The position numbers were made by a program, and so were the translations under genes. From Hyphomicrobiaceae bacterium (GTDB lineage: Bacteria; Pseudomonadota; Alphaproteobacteria; Rhizobiales; Hyphomicrobiaceae), in assembly GCA_020638035.1 (NCBI GenBank), contig JACKJI010000027.1, positions 1 to 28,469 of the forward strand: a DNA stretch of 28,469 nt, given 5' to 3'. The first letter of the stretch is position 1, and the number at the start of each line of letters is the position of its first letter. Under the pieces are notes generated by a model. The model worked only from the letters and a program-made list of their open reading frames with translations. It did no database searches and was not told the DNA's origin. Of this stretch, positions 1 through 8,530 are shown piece by piece.

Positions 1-2
1 AA

Positions 3-1973
3 ACGCATGCGCGACAGCCGCACGCCGAGCCGGCCTATGATCCCGCCCAGGAGGGGCTGCACGGTCCGCTGCCTGCCGGCAATCCGGGCGCCTATGACAA
101 CTTCGGCACCCATGATCCGTATGCCGGCTATGGTCATGGCCAGCCTACCGCGGCGCAGTCTTATCCGGCACAGCCAGGGGGATATTCCGATCCCTACGCG
201 CCGCCGCAAGCGCCCCAGTATTCTCCACAGTTCGAGCCCTACCAGCCACCGCAGCCCCAGGCTGGCCATGCCGGCCAGGGCTGGCCGCCGCCGCAGTCTC
301 AGCATGCGCCGCAGGCCGGCCACTGGCAACAAGCCGAGCCGCCCGCATCCCGCGCTCAGCCCGGGCATCCAACGCATCGCGGGCCGAACCAGCAAGCTGG
401 CGGTTACGGCTACGACGCAGGCGAGCCGCAGTTTGCGGCAGACCCCTATGGCGGCCAGGCGATGCCGTCGCATGCGCCACAATTGCGCGGTGCCAGCTAC
501 GACCAGTCGCCGGATCTGGCGTCGGCCCAGGCGCAACCCGGATGGGGCACAGCCGCGCCTGAGGCCTATGCCGAGGTATACGGTCAGGAGCAGCCGGCGT
601 GGCCGCCGCAGCAGGCATTCGATCCGCACGGCTATCCAGAGCAGGGCTATGATCAGCAGGGCTACGAGCAGCCTGGTTACGATCAGCAGCCCTATGAGCA
701 GCAGCCGTTCGATCAGCAGGGCTATGCTCAGCCACGCTATGGCCAGCAAGACTTCGATCCGCAGGGGCGCGATCCAGCCCTCGGGCTGGCCCAGCTTTCA
801 TCGGCCTATGGCTTTGAAAATGCTCCGGGTGGTTACCATCAGCCGGGCACTGCCGATACGGCGCCCTACTCAGCCGATCCCGGTTTTGGTCCAGCGGATG
901 GCGGCTATGCGCCGCCGGCCGCGCGGTCGGATGAGGCATATGCCGGCGGCGACTATGATCCCGAGGAAGTCGCCTTCGAGGACGATGCTCCGGCTCGCGG
1001 ACGCAGTGGAATAATGAAAATCGCGGCGGCTGCGGCCGTCGCGCTGACGGTCGCGGGCGGTGGGTACTATGGCTATAGCGCGTTCATGGCTCCTTCCGGC
1101 GACGGCAGTCCGCCGGTTGTGCGTAAGGCGGATGCCCCAGCCAAGATCAAGCCTGATGACCCGGGCGGCAAGAAGTTTGCTCACACCGACTCAAAGATCC
1201 TAGGACGCCTGAGCGATCAGGGGGCGCGTTCGGATGCCGACTCGGCTGATTCCGATGGTTCCGGTCCCCGAAAGGTGCCGACGATGGTGATCGGCCGCGA
1301 TGGGTCGATCGTGGAGTCATCGGCGGCCGAGCGTCCGCCGCCTTCCGCTCTGCCGGCGGCGACCTCACCCGTGCCGGGGATGACGATTGTCGATGGCTTT
1401 GGTGGCCGACGGCCGTCGGTGAGCGGTCAGCCGCCTGCCTCTATTCCTGCGCTGGTCAACGGCGCGCCGGCGCGAAGCGAAGCCGAGCCGGCAGAGCCGG
1501 CCGCAAAGCCCGAGGCTCAGGCCGCGCCGCCGCCAGCCGCCAAGCCGCAGCCAACCAAGCCGGTGGTGATCACGCGTGCTGAGCCCGCGGTGACTGAATC
1601 TGAGCCTGCCGCGGCGCCTGCACCGCCTGTCTCCGAGCCCAAGCCCACCGCGACCCGGAAGACTGCGGCACGGCCAGCGGCAGAGCCTGCAGCGGCTGCA
1701 CCGTCGGGTGCCGGTTACGTCGCGGTTCTGGCGTCGATACCGCGCTCGGCGTCCAGCCGCATTGATGCCTTGAAGCAGTTTGCCGACCTCCAGCAGCGCT
1801 ATGCTGCGCAGCTCGGTGGCAAGACGCCCGACGTGCAGGAGGCAAACCTCGGCGAGAAAGGCACTTATCATCGTCTGATCGCCGGTCCGCCGGGATCGCG
1901 AGACCAGGCCAGCCGTTTGTGCAGCGAGCTGAAGTCGGCTGGCTATTCGAGCTGCTGGATCAAGTCGTACTGA
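3..1973 (+). CDS. SPOR-domain membrane protein, 5' end outside the window
   Basis: The frame is open from base 3, so the true start lies upstream; 656 residues are visible. In order they show about 330 residues of low-complexity Tyr/Gln/Pro/Gly-rich sequence, one transmembrane helix near residues 337-362 (about 1011-1090), a Pro/Ala/Glu-rich periplasmic linker, and a SPOR-like domain in roughly the last 85 residues, ending at a TGA. SPOR domains bind denuded glycan strands and place proteins at the division septum. From this layout I infer a cell-envelope or division protein with a large cytoplasmic tail. Nine near-perfect 5-residue units of the type GYDQQ lie at 630-764. nagZ follows after 13 bases, so the two are probably co-transcribed. 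An in-frame ATG at 462 cannot be the start, because coding-type composition continues upstream of it. Confidence 0.85.
   Translation, partial: THARQPHAEPAYDPAQEGLHGPLPAGNPGAYDNFGTHDPYAGYGHGQPTAAQSYPAQPGGYSDPYAPPQAPQYSPQFEPYQPPQPQAGHAGQGWPPPQSQHAPQAGHWQQAEPPASRAQPGHPTHRGPNQQAGGYGYDAGEPQFAADPYGGQAMPSHAPQLRGASYDQSPDLASAQAQPGWGTAAPEAYAEVYGQEQPAWPPQQAFDPHGYPEQGYDQQGYEQPGYDQQPYEQQPFDQQGYAQPRYGQQDFDPQGRDPALGLAQLSSAYGFENAPGGYHQPGTADTAPYSADPGFGPADGGYAPPAARSDEAYAGGDYDPEEVAFEDDAPARGRSGIMKIAAAAAVALTVAGGGYYGYSAFMAPSGDGSPPVVRKADAPAKIKPDDPGGKKFAHTDSKILGRLSDQGARSDADSADSDGSGPRKVPTMVIGRDGSIVESSAAERPPPSALPAATSPVPGMTIVDGFGGRRPSVSGQPPASIPALVNGAPARSEAEPAEPAAKPEAQAAPPPAAKPQPTKPVVITRAEPAVTESEPAAAPAPPVSEPKPTATRKTAARPAAEPAAAAPSGAGYVAVLASIPRSASSRIDALKQFADLQQRYAAQLGGKTPDVQEANLGEKGTYHRLIAGPPGSRDQASRLCSELKSAGYSSCWIKSY
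630..764 (+). repeat. In-frame 15-bp tandem repeat coding Y/F-x-Q-Q units
   Basis: Nine consecutive 15-base units code for five-residue repeats: GYPEQ, GYDQQ, GYEQP, GYDQQ, PYEQQ, PFDQQ, GYAQP, RYGQQ and DFDPQ. They lie in the cytoplasmic part of the SPOR protein. The units vary in sequence but share phase and length, so copy number could change without a frameshift. Confidence 0.8.
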
Positions 1974-1986
1974 GGCCGCGACGGAG

Positions 1987-3024
1987 GTGTCTACCCGCGC
2001 CGCCTACATCACCGGCCTCGCCGGCCTGACGCTCACGGATGCCGAGCAACGGTTGCTCGCCGAGACGCGACCTGCGGGCATCATCCTGTTTCAGCGTAAT
2101 CTCGACAATCACGAGCAAATCCGGCGACTGGTCGATGACGCGCGTGCTGCGATCGGCGGCGAATCAACATTCGTTCTGATCGATCAGGAAGGTGGCCGGG
2201 TGCAGCGTCTGCGCCCGCCTCTCGGCCGCGCTCTGCCACCTGCTGCGGCCTATGCGGCTCGCTATGCCGAGGATCCCGAAGCCGCCTGTCGTGAGGCATG
2301 GTCGGCAGCGCGGATCATCGCCGACGATCTCAAGACGCTCGGCATAGATACCGATTGTGCTCCGGTGCTCGATCTGCCGGTGCCTGGGGCCCACGACATC
2401 ATCGGCGACCGTGCTTACGGCCGCAGTGTCGACCAGGTCGTGGCCCTGGGGCGGGCGGTTGCCGAAGGCTTCATGGCTGGTGGGGTGCTTCCGGTCATCA
2501 AGCACATCCCCGGCCACGGCCGCGCCACCGCCGACAGCCACCTGTCGCTACCCGTTGTGAATGCGGAGCGCGCGGAACTGGAAGCAACCGACTTCGCACC
2601 TTTCTGCGCATTGGCGACGATGCCCGCAGCGATGACCGCACATGTTGTTTTCGCCGCCATCGATGCGGAACGGCCGGCCAGCACGTCGCCCTACGTCACC
2701 CGCGATATCATTCGCGGCCATATCGGCTTTGATGGCCTGCTGATGAGTGACGATCTCGGCATGAAAGCCCTGTCGGGTCCCATGCGTGAGCGCGCCGCGG
2801 CCGTCATCATGGCTGGAAGCGACGTTGCCTTGCACTGCAGTGGCGATCTTGCGGAGATGGAGGCGGTGGCGGCGGGCGTGCCGACGCTGGCTTGTGATGC
2901 AATGCGTCGGTTCAAGGCAGCAGTCGCGATTACCAGGGCAGTGGACGCGTTCGATCGCGAGATGGCCTTAGCGGCTCTAGATCGTGTTCTCTCGCATCAC
3001 GCGGCGACTCGTGAGACGGTCTGA
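1987..3024 (+). CDS. nagZ: Beta-N-acetylhexosaminidase (NagZ), glycoside hydrolase family 3
   Basis: 345 residues, the usual length for NagZ, a cytoplasmic enzyme that removes N-acetylglucosamine from anhydromuropeptides during peptidoglycan recycling. Visible family marks are the N-terminal ITGLAGLTLTDAE and PAGIILFQRN segments, the KHIPGHG motif at residues 172-178 followed by the DSH triplet at 183-185 (general acid/base loop), and MSDDLGM at 253-259, which holds the nucleophilic Asp. The start is GTG at 1987. It is the only start that keeps the conserved N-terminus, although the GGAGG just before it overlaps the start codon and leaves no normal spacing, so initiation may be weak or coupled to the upstream gene. 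The recycling enzyme sits naturally beside a glycan-binding SPOR protein. Confidence 0.93.
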   Translation: MSTRAAYITGLAGLTLTDAEQRLLAETRPAGIILFQRNLDNHEQIRRLVDDARAAIGGESTFVLIDQEGGRVQRLRPPLGRALPPAAAYAARYAEDPEAACREAWSAARIIADDLKTLGIDTDCAPVLDLPVPGAHDIIGDRAYGRSVDQVVALGRAVAEGFMAGGVLPVIKHIPGHGRATADSHLSLPVVNAERAELEATDFAPFCALATMPAAMTAHVVFAAIDAERPASTSPYVTRDIIRGHIGFDGLLMSDDLGMKALSGPMRERAAAVIMAGSDVALHCSGDLAEMEAVAAGVPTLACDAMRRFKAAVAITRAVDAFDREMALAALDRVLSHHAATRETV

Positions 3025-3233
3025 ACTCGCAGGTGTTACCGTGAGAATGCCTGCTCCAACCGGGGTCGGTGAGCATTTGACCTTGGCCGTACCGTGAGCA
3101 GATTCATGTAACGGGGATCGCGCCCGAGTCCTATCTGTCTGTTTGAAGCATGTTTTTCACAGTGAACCGCTGCGCACTTCAGCTAAATTTGCTTCAGGCG
3201 GACCACGGAAGGTGCAGCGGCAGGTGACAGAGA

Positions 3234-4106
3234 TTGACGAGCCAACCGACCAGTAACAGCCCTTCGGGCGACCTGCAGGCGATATCCGGCTGGGACGACC
3301 AGTCGGCGGAGGAGCTTGCGCCGGAGGACCAGCTCGTCGTCGACGTCGACGGCTTCGAAGGCCCGCTCGACCTGTTGCTGGCGCTGGCGCGCACACAGAA
3401 AGTCGATATCGCTCGCATCTCCATCGTCACGCTCGTCGACCAGTATCTGGAATTCATTCGTGAGGCGCAGCGCCTGCGGCTCGAAGTTGCCGCCGACTAT
3501 CTCGTCATGGCGGCGTGGCTTGCCTTTTTGAAATCGCGCCTTCTGCTGCCTCGTGAAGACGTGCCGGGCGAGGAGCTGTCGGCCGAGGAGGCGTCGCGGC
3601 GGCTGGCCTTTCGGTTGCAGCGCCTCGACGCCATGCGGCGTGCTGCCGAGGACTTGATGAAGCGCAGCCGTCTTGGGCACGACGTTTTCGCCCGTGGCTG
3701 GCGTGAGCCGGTAGAGACCGTCAAGGACATTCGCTACACCGCCGAGATCATTGATCTGCTGAAAGCCTATGCCGAGCAGCGTCGCCGCACGATCAAGGTG
3801 GAGCACGTTGTCAAGGCACGCACGGTCTGGTCGATCAAGGAGGCGCGGGGACGACTGGAACGTCTGGTTGGTGCACAGCTCGGTCACTGGGTGCAACTCG
3901 ACCTGTTTCTGGTTGCCTATCTGCCGTCACCTGAGGCGCGGCGCACGGCGCTGGCGAGTTCGTTCGGGGCAAGCCTCGAGATGGCGCGCGAGGGGCTTGT
4001 GGAATTGCGCCAGGAGGCTCCGTTCCGGCCGCTTTTTGTGCGCCTGTACAGGACGCCACCGTCAGACGACGACGGCAAGGCGGAGGCATCCGAGCATGGT
4101 GACTAG
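3234..4106 (+). CDS. scpA: Segregation and condensation protein A (ScpA), kleisin
   Basis: 290 residues. The ScpA/Rec8-like N-terminal domain is clear from about residue 33 (VDVDGFEGPLDLLLALARTQ, then the VDQYLEF and AADYLVMAAWLAFLKSRLLL helices). The C-terminal winged-helix part is represented by the region around residues 220-275. ScpA is the kleisin that bridges SMC heads and, with ScpB, forms the condensin that organises chromosomes. TTG at 3234 is chosen because a TGA lies in frame at 3225-3227 and no other usable start precedes the conserved domain. The 209-base gap after nagZ holds no gene I can support; it contains an 11-base palindrome (TTCACAGTGAA, 3156-3166). scpB follows on the same strand. 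Confidence 0.92.
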   Translation: MTSQPTSNSPSGDLQAISGWDDQSAEELAPEDQLVVDVDGFEGPLDLLLALARTQKVDIARISIVTLVDQYLEFIREAQRLRLEVAADYLVMAAWLAFLKSRLLLPREDVPGEELSAEEASRRLAFRLQRLDAMRRAAEDLMKRSRLGHDVFARGWREPVETVKDIRYTAEIIDLLKAYAEQRRRTIKVEHVVKARTVWSIKEARGRLERLVGAQLGHWVQLDLFLVAYLPSPEARRTALASSFGASLEMAREGLVELRQEAPFRPLFVRLYRTPPSDDDGKAEASEHGD

Positions 4107-4319
4107 GGTTTGGCTCGCCCGAGAGTGGCGCGGTTCGCCGTGAAGAACATGCGCGATGCCATTGGATGGTCCGTGTTCAGCTAACGCGGGTTTGGTCGGG
4201 TCTGGTAGACTTGCCCGGGTTAGGCGGCTGGGGTGCGGGTGCGGTGCCTCGAAAGGAGCCCATTGGGACGGCGCGACATAGCGCGCGATGTGCTGGATGT
4301 TTGTCGTGTGCAAAGTGCA

Positions 4320-5285
4320 ATGAACGGGAACAAGCCGAGGGACAAAGGCCCCATGGGACCGCCACGCCTGACACTGGTTCCGAAGGATACAGAGCGCGCC
4401 GAAACGGCGGCGGCGGCAGCAGAACCAATTGCGCAACCGCCCCTTGCGGGGCAGGGGGCGCCGGCGGACGCCGATCTCGGAGAGGCGACCGTCGACACGG
4501 CATCGTGTCAGCCTGCCACCGATCTTGTCACCCCGCTCGCAGATGAGACGGACGCTGCTGTTTCCCGTCTCGCCACTCAGGAGCGCCGCAACAAGCTGCG
4601 CATGATCGAGGCAATCCTCTTTGCGGCCCCTGGTCCTCTCGCCGAAGCTGAGATCGCTGCGGGCTTGATCGAAAGCGACGACCTCGCCGGGTTTCTGGTG
4701 GAGCTTCAGAACCTCTATGCGGAGCGTGGAGTCAATCTCGTCAAGGTCGCCGACAAGTGGGCCTTCCGTACCGCGGAGGATCTGTCGTTCCTTCTGCAGC
4801 GCTATTCCCGCGAAGAGCGTCGGTTGTCGAAAGCCGCGCTGGAGACCATGGCAATCATCGCCTATCACCAACCGGTGACGCGCGCCGAGATCGAAGAGAT
4901 CCGCGGCGTCTCGACCTCGGCTGGCACTGTCGACATCCTTCTGGAGACGGGATGGATCCGCCCGCGCGGTCGGCGGCGTGCGCCGGGCCGTCCCGTCACC
5001 TACGGGACCACAGAGAGTTTCCTCGATCACTTCGGTCTCGCGACGATCCGGGATCTGCCGGGCCTTGCGGAGTTGAAGGGCCTTGGCCTGCTTAATGCTA
5101 CTCTGCCGCCGGGCTTCATCGTTCCCGAGCCTCGTGACGTCGCCGCCCTGATGCCCGACGAGCTGCCGCTCGAAGAGGATGCGGTGGAGGATGCGCAAGG
5201 CGCTCTCGATCTCGACGACGGCGAGGAACCGGACGATGGCGGGAGCCTGAAGGACGGGCCGGCTCATACCTCGGACGGTGATTAG
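4320..5285 (+). CDS. scpB: Segregation and condensation protein B (ScpB)
   Basis: 321 residues from ATG 4320. ScpB is the dimeric winged-helix subunit that docks on the ScpA kleisin in the SMC complex. The conserved part runs from about residue 85 (NKLRMIEAILFAAPGPL) through LSKAALETMAIIAYHQPVTR and EIEEIRGVST to the second winged helix with GRPVTYGTTESFLDHFGL. An in-frame GTG at 4233 would add 29 residues, and ATG 4353 would remove 11. No candidate has a convincing ribosome binding site, so the N-terminus is uncertain. The first 80 or so residues and the acidic C-terminal 60 or so are low complexity and not part of the family core. The 213-base gap after scpA holds nothing I can identify. 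Confidence 0.88.
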   Translation: MNGNKPRDKGPMGPPRLTLVPKDTERAETAAAAAEPIAQPPLAGQGAPADADLGEATVDTASCQPATDLVTPLADETDAAVSRLATQERRNKLRMIEAILFAAPGPLAEAEIAAGLIESDDLAGFLVELQNLYAERGVNLVKVADKWAFRTAEDLSFLLQRYSREERRLSKAALETMAIIAYHQPVTRAEIEEIRGVSTSAGTVDILLETGWIRPRGRRRAPGRPVTYGTTESFLDHFGLATIRDLPGLAELKGLGLLNATLPPGFIVPEPRDVAALMPDELPLEEDAVEDAQGALDLDDGEEPDDGGSLKDGPAHTSDGD

Positions 5286-5529
5286 GGTCCGAACCCTAGA
5301 GCCCGCCAGTAGGGCGTGCCTGAAAGTCGATGCCGCGCGGCGCCCGCCGTGGCACGGGAGGCGTACGCACCCGCCATTGTGGTTGAATTGGCGATGTCCT
5401 GGTGTCTGGCTTGCCCTCGCCATGCTTCCCGCGCCATAAGGCCCCTGGCAACGAACCACGGCGCTCCCGATATGACAGGGCGTGGCGAAGTGACGGGTAG
5501 CAGAGCGGCGGACGCAGGATCACACGAGC

Positions 5530-6714
5530 ATGGATTGGAGCGTCAGGAGCTGGTTGGGGCGGGGTCGCGGCACGGAAGGCGAGGGCCCCGGACCTGTAGC
5601 GTCACCCACTGGCCCGGCTTCGGCGGCACAGCGGCGGGCTGCGGCGACATTCGCTGCGCGCCTTACCTTCGAGCAGATTGTGCGGCGCTACGACGACGGA
5701 GATGCGCTCTTGGGAGTGGATCTCGACATCGCGCCGGGCGAGGTCGTCTGCCTCCTGGGGCCGTCGGGCTGTGGCAAGACGACACTTCTGCGTATTGCTT
5801 CGGGGATCGAGCGGCCATCGAGCGGGCGAGTACTCATCAATGACCGCGAGGTGGCGGGACCTGAGCGCTTCGTTCCTCCCGAGGAGCGCAGCGTCGGCCT
5901 GATGTTCCAGGATTTCGCGCTGTTCCCGCACCTGACGATATTGCAGAACGTCGCCTTTGGTCTCAAGGCGCTGCCGCCGGAGGTCGCCCGCCGCGAAGCG
6001 ATGAGCGTACTCTCCCGTGTCGGTCTGGAGCGTTATGCCTCGGCCTATCCGCATATTCTCTCCGGCGGCCAGCAGCAGCGCGTCGCGCTTGCTCGTGCGA
6101 TTGTCCCGCGTCCGTCCGTCGTGCTGATGGATGAACCCTTCTCGGGTCTCGACGTGCAATTGCGCGACAGCATGCAAGAGGAGACGCTGGCGCTGCTCCG
6201 CGAGACACGCGCCACCTGCATGATCGTCACCCATCACCCCGAGGAGGCGATGCGGCTCGGCGACCGGATCGCCATCATGCGCAAGGGCCGCATTGTTCAG
6301 CTCGGCCGCGCCGAGCAGCTCTATCATCATCCCGCAGAGCTATTCGTGGCGCGCCTGTTTTCCGAGATCAACGAACTCGATGTGACGGTGAGGAATGGCG
6401 CCATCGATATGCCGTTCGGGCGCGTGCCGGTGACTGGGCTGCGGGACGGCGACCATGCGACCTTGTGCATCCGTGAACGCGGCATCCGCCTGCATCCAGC
6501 CGGTACGTGCGGTCTTGCCGGCCGGGTCCTGCACGTCAAGTTCCTGGGCGACGTCGGCCTCGTCGAGATAGGCGTGCATGGCTTTGACGTCCCATTGCGC
6601 GCCCGTACACCCGTGGCGGTCGGCGAGGTCTGGTCAAAGGGGGCCGAGGTCAGTGTTGAAATCGATCCGGCACGCATCCTTCTGTTCTCCAAGCAGGGGC
6701 GTGAAACGAAGTAG
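5530..6714 (+). CDS. ABC transporter ATP-binding protein, FbpC-like, with TOBE domain
   Basis: 394 residues with all nucleotide-binding motifs: Walker A GPSGCGKTT (77-85), Q-loop FQDFALFPH, signature LSGGQQQR (from 177), Walker B VLMDEP (198-203) and an H-loop VTHHPEEA. The C-terminal third resembles a TOBE-type regulatory domain. The motifs and length match the CUT1/FbpC class that energises Fe(III), sulfate, polyamine or sugar importers; the substrate cannot be read from the sequence. No permease or binding-protein gene lies nearby, so it is an orphan ATPase between scpB and tatA. The first 45 residues or so are Gly/Ala-rich and not conserved in type, so the true start could be further in. 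The 244 bases upstream show no gene. Confidence 0.85.
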   Translation: MDWSVRSWLGRGRGTEGEGPGPVASPTGPASAAQRRAAATFAARLTFEQIVRRYDDGDALLGVDLDIAPGEVVCLLGPSGCGKTTLLRIASGIERPSSGRVLINDREVAGPERFVPPEERSVGLMFQDFALFPHLTILQNVAFGLKALPPEVARREAMSVLSRVGLERYASAYPHILSGGQQQRVALARAIVPRPSVVLMDEPFSGLDVQLRDSMQEETLALLRETRATCMIVTHHPEEAMRLGDRIAIMRKGRIVQLGRAEQLYHHPAELFVARLFSEINELDVTVRNGAIDMPFGRVPVTGLRDGDHATLCIRERGIRLHPAGTCGLAGRVLHVKFLGDVGLVEIGVHGFDVPLRARTPVAVGEVWSKGAEVSVEIDPARILLFSKQGRETK

Positions 6715-6831
6715 ATTCAATTGGTTGGAGCGGCAACCCAAACGCGTTCGATTGCTTGCCGCTCAGGGGCCTTTCTGCAATAGTGCGCCCAGTCGAAGGA
6801 TTGGACGCCGCAATGGCGAGGAGTTGAGCGT

Positions 6832-7056
6832 ATGGGCGCAATGAGCATCTGGCACTGGGTCATCCTGTTGCTGATCGTGGTGCTGCTGTTTGGCCGCGGC
6901 AAGATCTCCGAGGTCATGGGCGACGTTGCCAAGGGCATCAAGAGCTTCAAAAAGGGCATGGCCGACGACGAGGATGTTGCAACCGGCGGCAAGGCCATCG
7001 ACCACAAGCCTGCCGTTGAGGCCTCGAAGTCGTCGGAGCATTCCAAGGCGGGTTAA
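6832..7056 (+). CDS. tatA: Sec-independent translocase subunit TatA
   Basis: 74 residues: a short periplasmic N-terminus, one transmembrane helix (WHWVILLLIVVLLFG), the FGRGKI hinge, an amphipathic helix (SEVMGDVAKGIKSFKKGM) and a charged tail. This is the TatA/E layout; TatA multimers form the pore that lets folded twin-arginine proteins cross the inner membrane. GAGGAG at 6819-6824 stands 7 bases before ATG 6832; ATG 6841 (MSIWHW) is an in-frame alternative. tatB begins 151 bases later, with no gene in between. Confidence 0.95.
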   Translation: MGAMSIWHWVILLLIVVLLFGRGKISEVMGDVAKGIKSFKKGMADDEDVATGGKAIDHKPAVEASKSSEHSKAG

Positions 7057-7207
7057 CGTCCCGGTTGTCACCACGGCGCGGGGCACGCCAGCCATGGCCT
7101 GCGCATCCTGTCGCACACGTGTGTCCCTCAAAGCGTCCCATGCGCGCCCTTCGAGATCGTGATGGGCCGCTCCCTGGCGCTGCATAACCAACACGGCACG
7201 TAGTCGC

Positions 7208-7606
7208 ATGTTCGATATCGGTTGGAGCGAGCTGATGATCCTGGGCGTGATCGCCCTGATCGTCGTCGGCCCGAAGGAGCTTCCTGGGCTGCTGCGCACC
7301 ATTGGCCGTTATGCGGGTGTGGCGAAGCGGCAGGCCGCCGAATTCCGACAGCACTTCGATCAGGCGTTGAAGGAAGCCGAACTCGACAAGTTGAAGACCG
7401 ATATTTCAGGTTTCAGAAAAGAAGTAGAAGGCGCGGCGCGCGAAGCGTTGCGTGCGGCGGAGAAGCAGGCGGAAAGTGCCGGGCGCGCAATCGAGACGTC
7501 GACTGCTGCCCCTGCGCCGGGTGCGCCAAATCCCGCCGCCGCCGGGTCGGCGATAGAGACCGTTCCCAATGAGCCGGGCGCTGCGGGAGAGCCGTCGAAG
7601 ACATGA
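7208..7606 (+). CDS. tatB: Sec-independent translocase subunit TatB
   Basis: 132 residues starting MFDIGWSELMILGVIALIVVGPKELP, the hallmark TatB N-terminus with a conserved membrane Glu and the GPKELP hinge, then a long amphipathic helix and an Ala/Pro-rich tail. TatB and TatC form the receptor for twin-arginine signal peptides. No strong ribosome binding site precedes ATG 7208. The stop codon overlaps the tatC start as ATGA, implying translational coupling. Confidence 0.95.
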   Translation: MFDIGWSELMILGVIALIVVGPKELPGLLRTIGRYAGVAKRQAAEFRQHFDQALKEAELDKLKTDISGFRKEVEGAAREALRAAEKQAESAGRAIETSTAAPAPGAPNPAAAGSAIETVPNEPGAAGEPSKT

Positions 7607-8409
7607 CCTCGCCCGATGCCGACAAAGCCACGACAAGGGAAGACGGACAGGCAGACATCGACGCTTCGAAGGCGCCGCTGCTCGACCATCTGATCGAGCT
7701 GCGCCAACGGCTCATCTACTCGGTCGCAGCATTCTTCCTCATGTTCCTGATGTGTTTTGCGGTGGCCAAGCACATCTACAACATTCTGCTCTGGCCGTTC
7801 GTGAGCGTTGTCGGGCCCGAGCATGCCAAGACGATCTACACGCACCTGCTCGAGAAGTTCTTCGTCGACATCAAGGTGGCGATGTTCGGTGCGGCGTTCC
7901 TGTCGTTTCCCGTTGTTGCCGTGCAGATCTACAAGTTCGTGGCACCGGGTCTCTACAAGAGCGAACGTGCGGCTTTCCGTCCCTATCTGGTGGCCACGCC
8001 GCTTCTGTTCATGCTGGGTGCGGCGATCGTCTATTTCATCGCCATGCCGCTGCTCGTGCGCTTTTCGGTGGGCTTCCAGCAGGCGGGCGGCGAGGGCCAG
8101 GCGGCGATTGAGCTTCTGCCGAAGGTCAGCGAGTACCTGTCGCTGATCATGACGTTGATCTTCGGGTTCGGTATCTGCTTCCAATTGCCCGTGGTGCTGA
8201 CGCTGTTGGCCCGCGCCGGAGTGGTGACCTCCGAAGGCCTCGTCGGGGCGCGCCGCTATGCCATCGTCGGGATTTATGCAGCCGCAGCCGTCCTGACGCC
8301 TCCCGACGCCATCTCGATGCTCATCATGGGTACGCCGACGTGGCTGCTATATGAGGCGTCCATATGGGTCGTGAAGCGGGTCGAGAAGCACGCGCCCAAG
8401 CCCGAGTAG
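7603..8409 (+). CDS. tatC: Sec-independent translocase subunit TatC
   Basis: 268 residues with six predicted membrane segments. TatC family marks are LLDHLIELRQRLIYS near the N-terminus, FFVDIKVAMFGAAFLSFPVV, the APGLYKSERA loop, and GFGICFQLPVV followed by a TPPDAIS-type segment before the last helix. TatC is the core receptor that recognises the twin-arginine motif with TatB. It overlaps tatB by four bases. A hairpin followed by five T residues lies 40-70 bases after the stop and probably ends the operon before serS. Confidence 0.96.
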   Translation: MTSPDADKATTREDGQADIDASKAPLLDHLIELRQRLIYSVAAFFLMFLMCFAVAKHIYNILLWPFVSVVGPEHAKTIYTHLLEKFFVDIKVAMFGAAFLSFPVVAVQIYKFVAPGLYKSERAAFRPYLVATPLLFMLGAAIVYFIAMPLLVRFSVGFQQAGGEGQAAIELLPKVSEYLSLIMTLIFGFGICFQLPVVLTLLARAGVVTSEGLVGARRYAIVGIYAAAAVLTPPDAISMLIMGTPTWLLYEASIWVVKRVEKHAPKPE

Positions 8410-8448
8410 CCCTAAAGTCACGATTTGATCCCACGTCTGGACCGGAAG

Positions 8449-8481
8449 GGGCTCGCGTCCTATAGGACGGGCCAGATTTTT
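8449..8481 (+). terminator. Possible intrinsic terminator between tatC and serS
   Basis: CGTCCTATAGGACG (8456-8469) is a perfect 14-base palindrome that folds as a 5-bp stem with a TATA loop. GGC (8450-8452) and GCC (8471-8473) can extend it across a small internal loop, and TTTTT follows at 8477-8481. The short stem makes this a moderate call. The palindrome could instead be part of a regulatory leader for serS. Confidence 0.4.
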
Positions 8482-8530
8482 GCGCGCACGATGGTCCGCG
8501 CGCCAGGCTTGGAACTGAAGGGGGGACCCC

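Noticed and set aside
4233..4319. N-terminal extension of ScpB from GTG 4233
   Set aside because: The 29 extra residues are Arg-rich and unlike the family; ATG 4320 is a more common start. Neither has a good ribosome binding site, so this remains uncertain.
4062..5459. A 465-codon minus-strand frame across scpB
   Set aside because: scpB on the plus strand has clear family motifs; the minus frame has none and extends across intergenic sequence.
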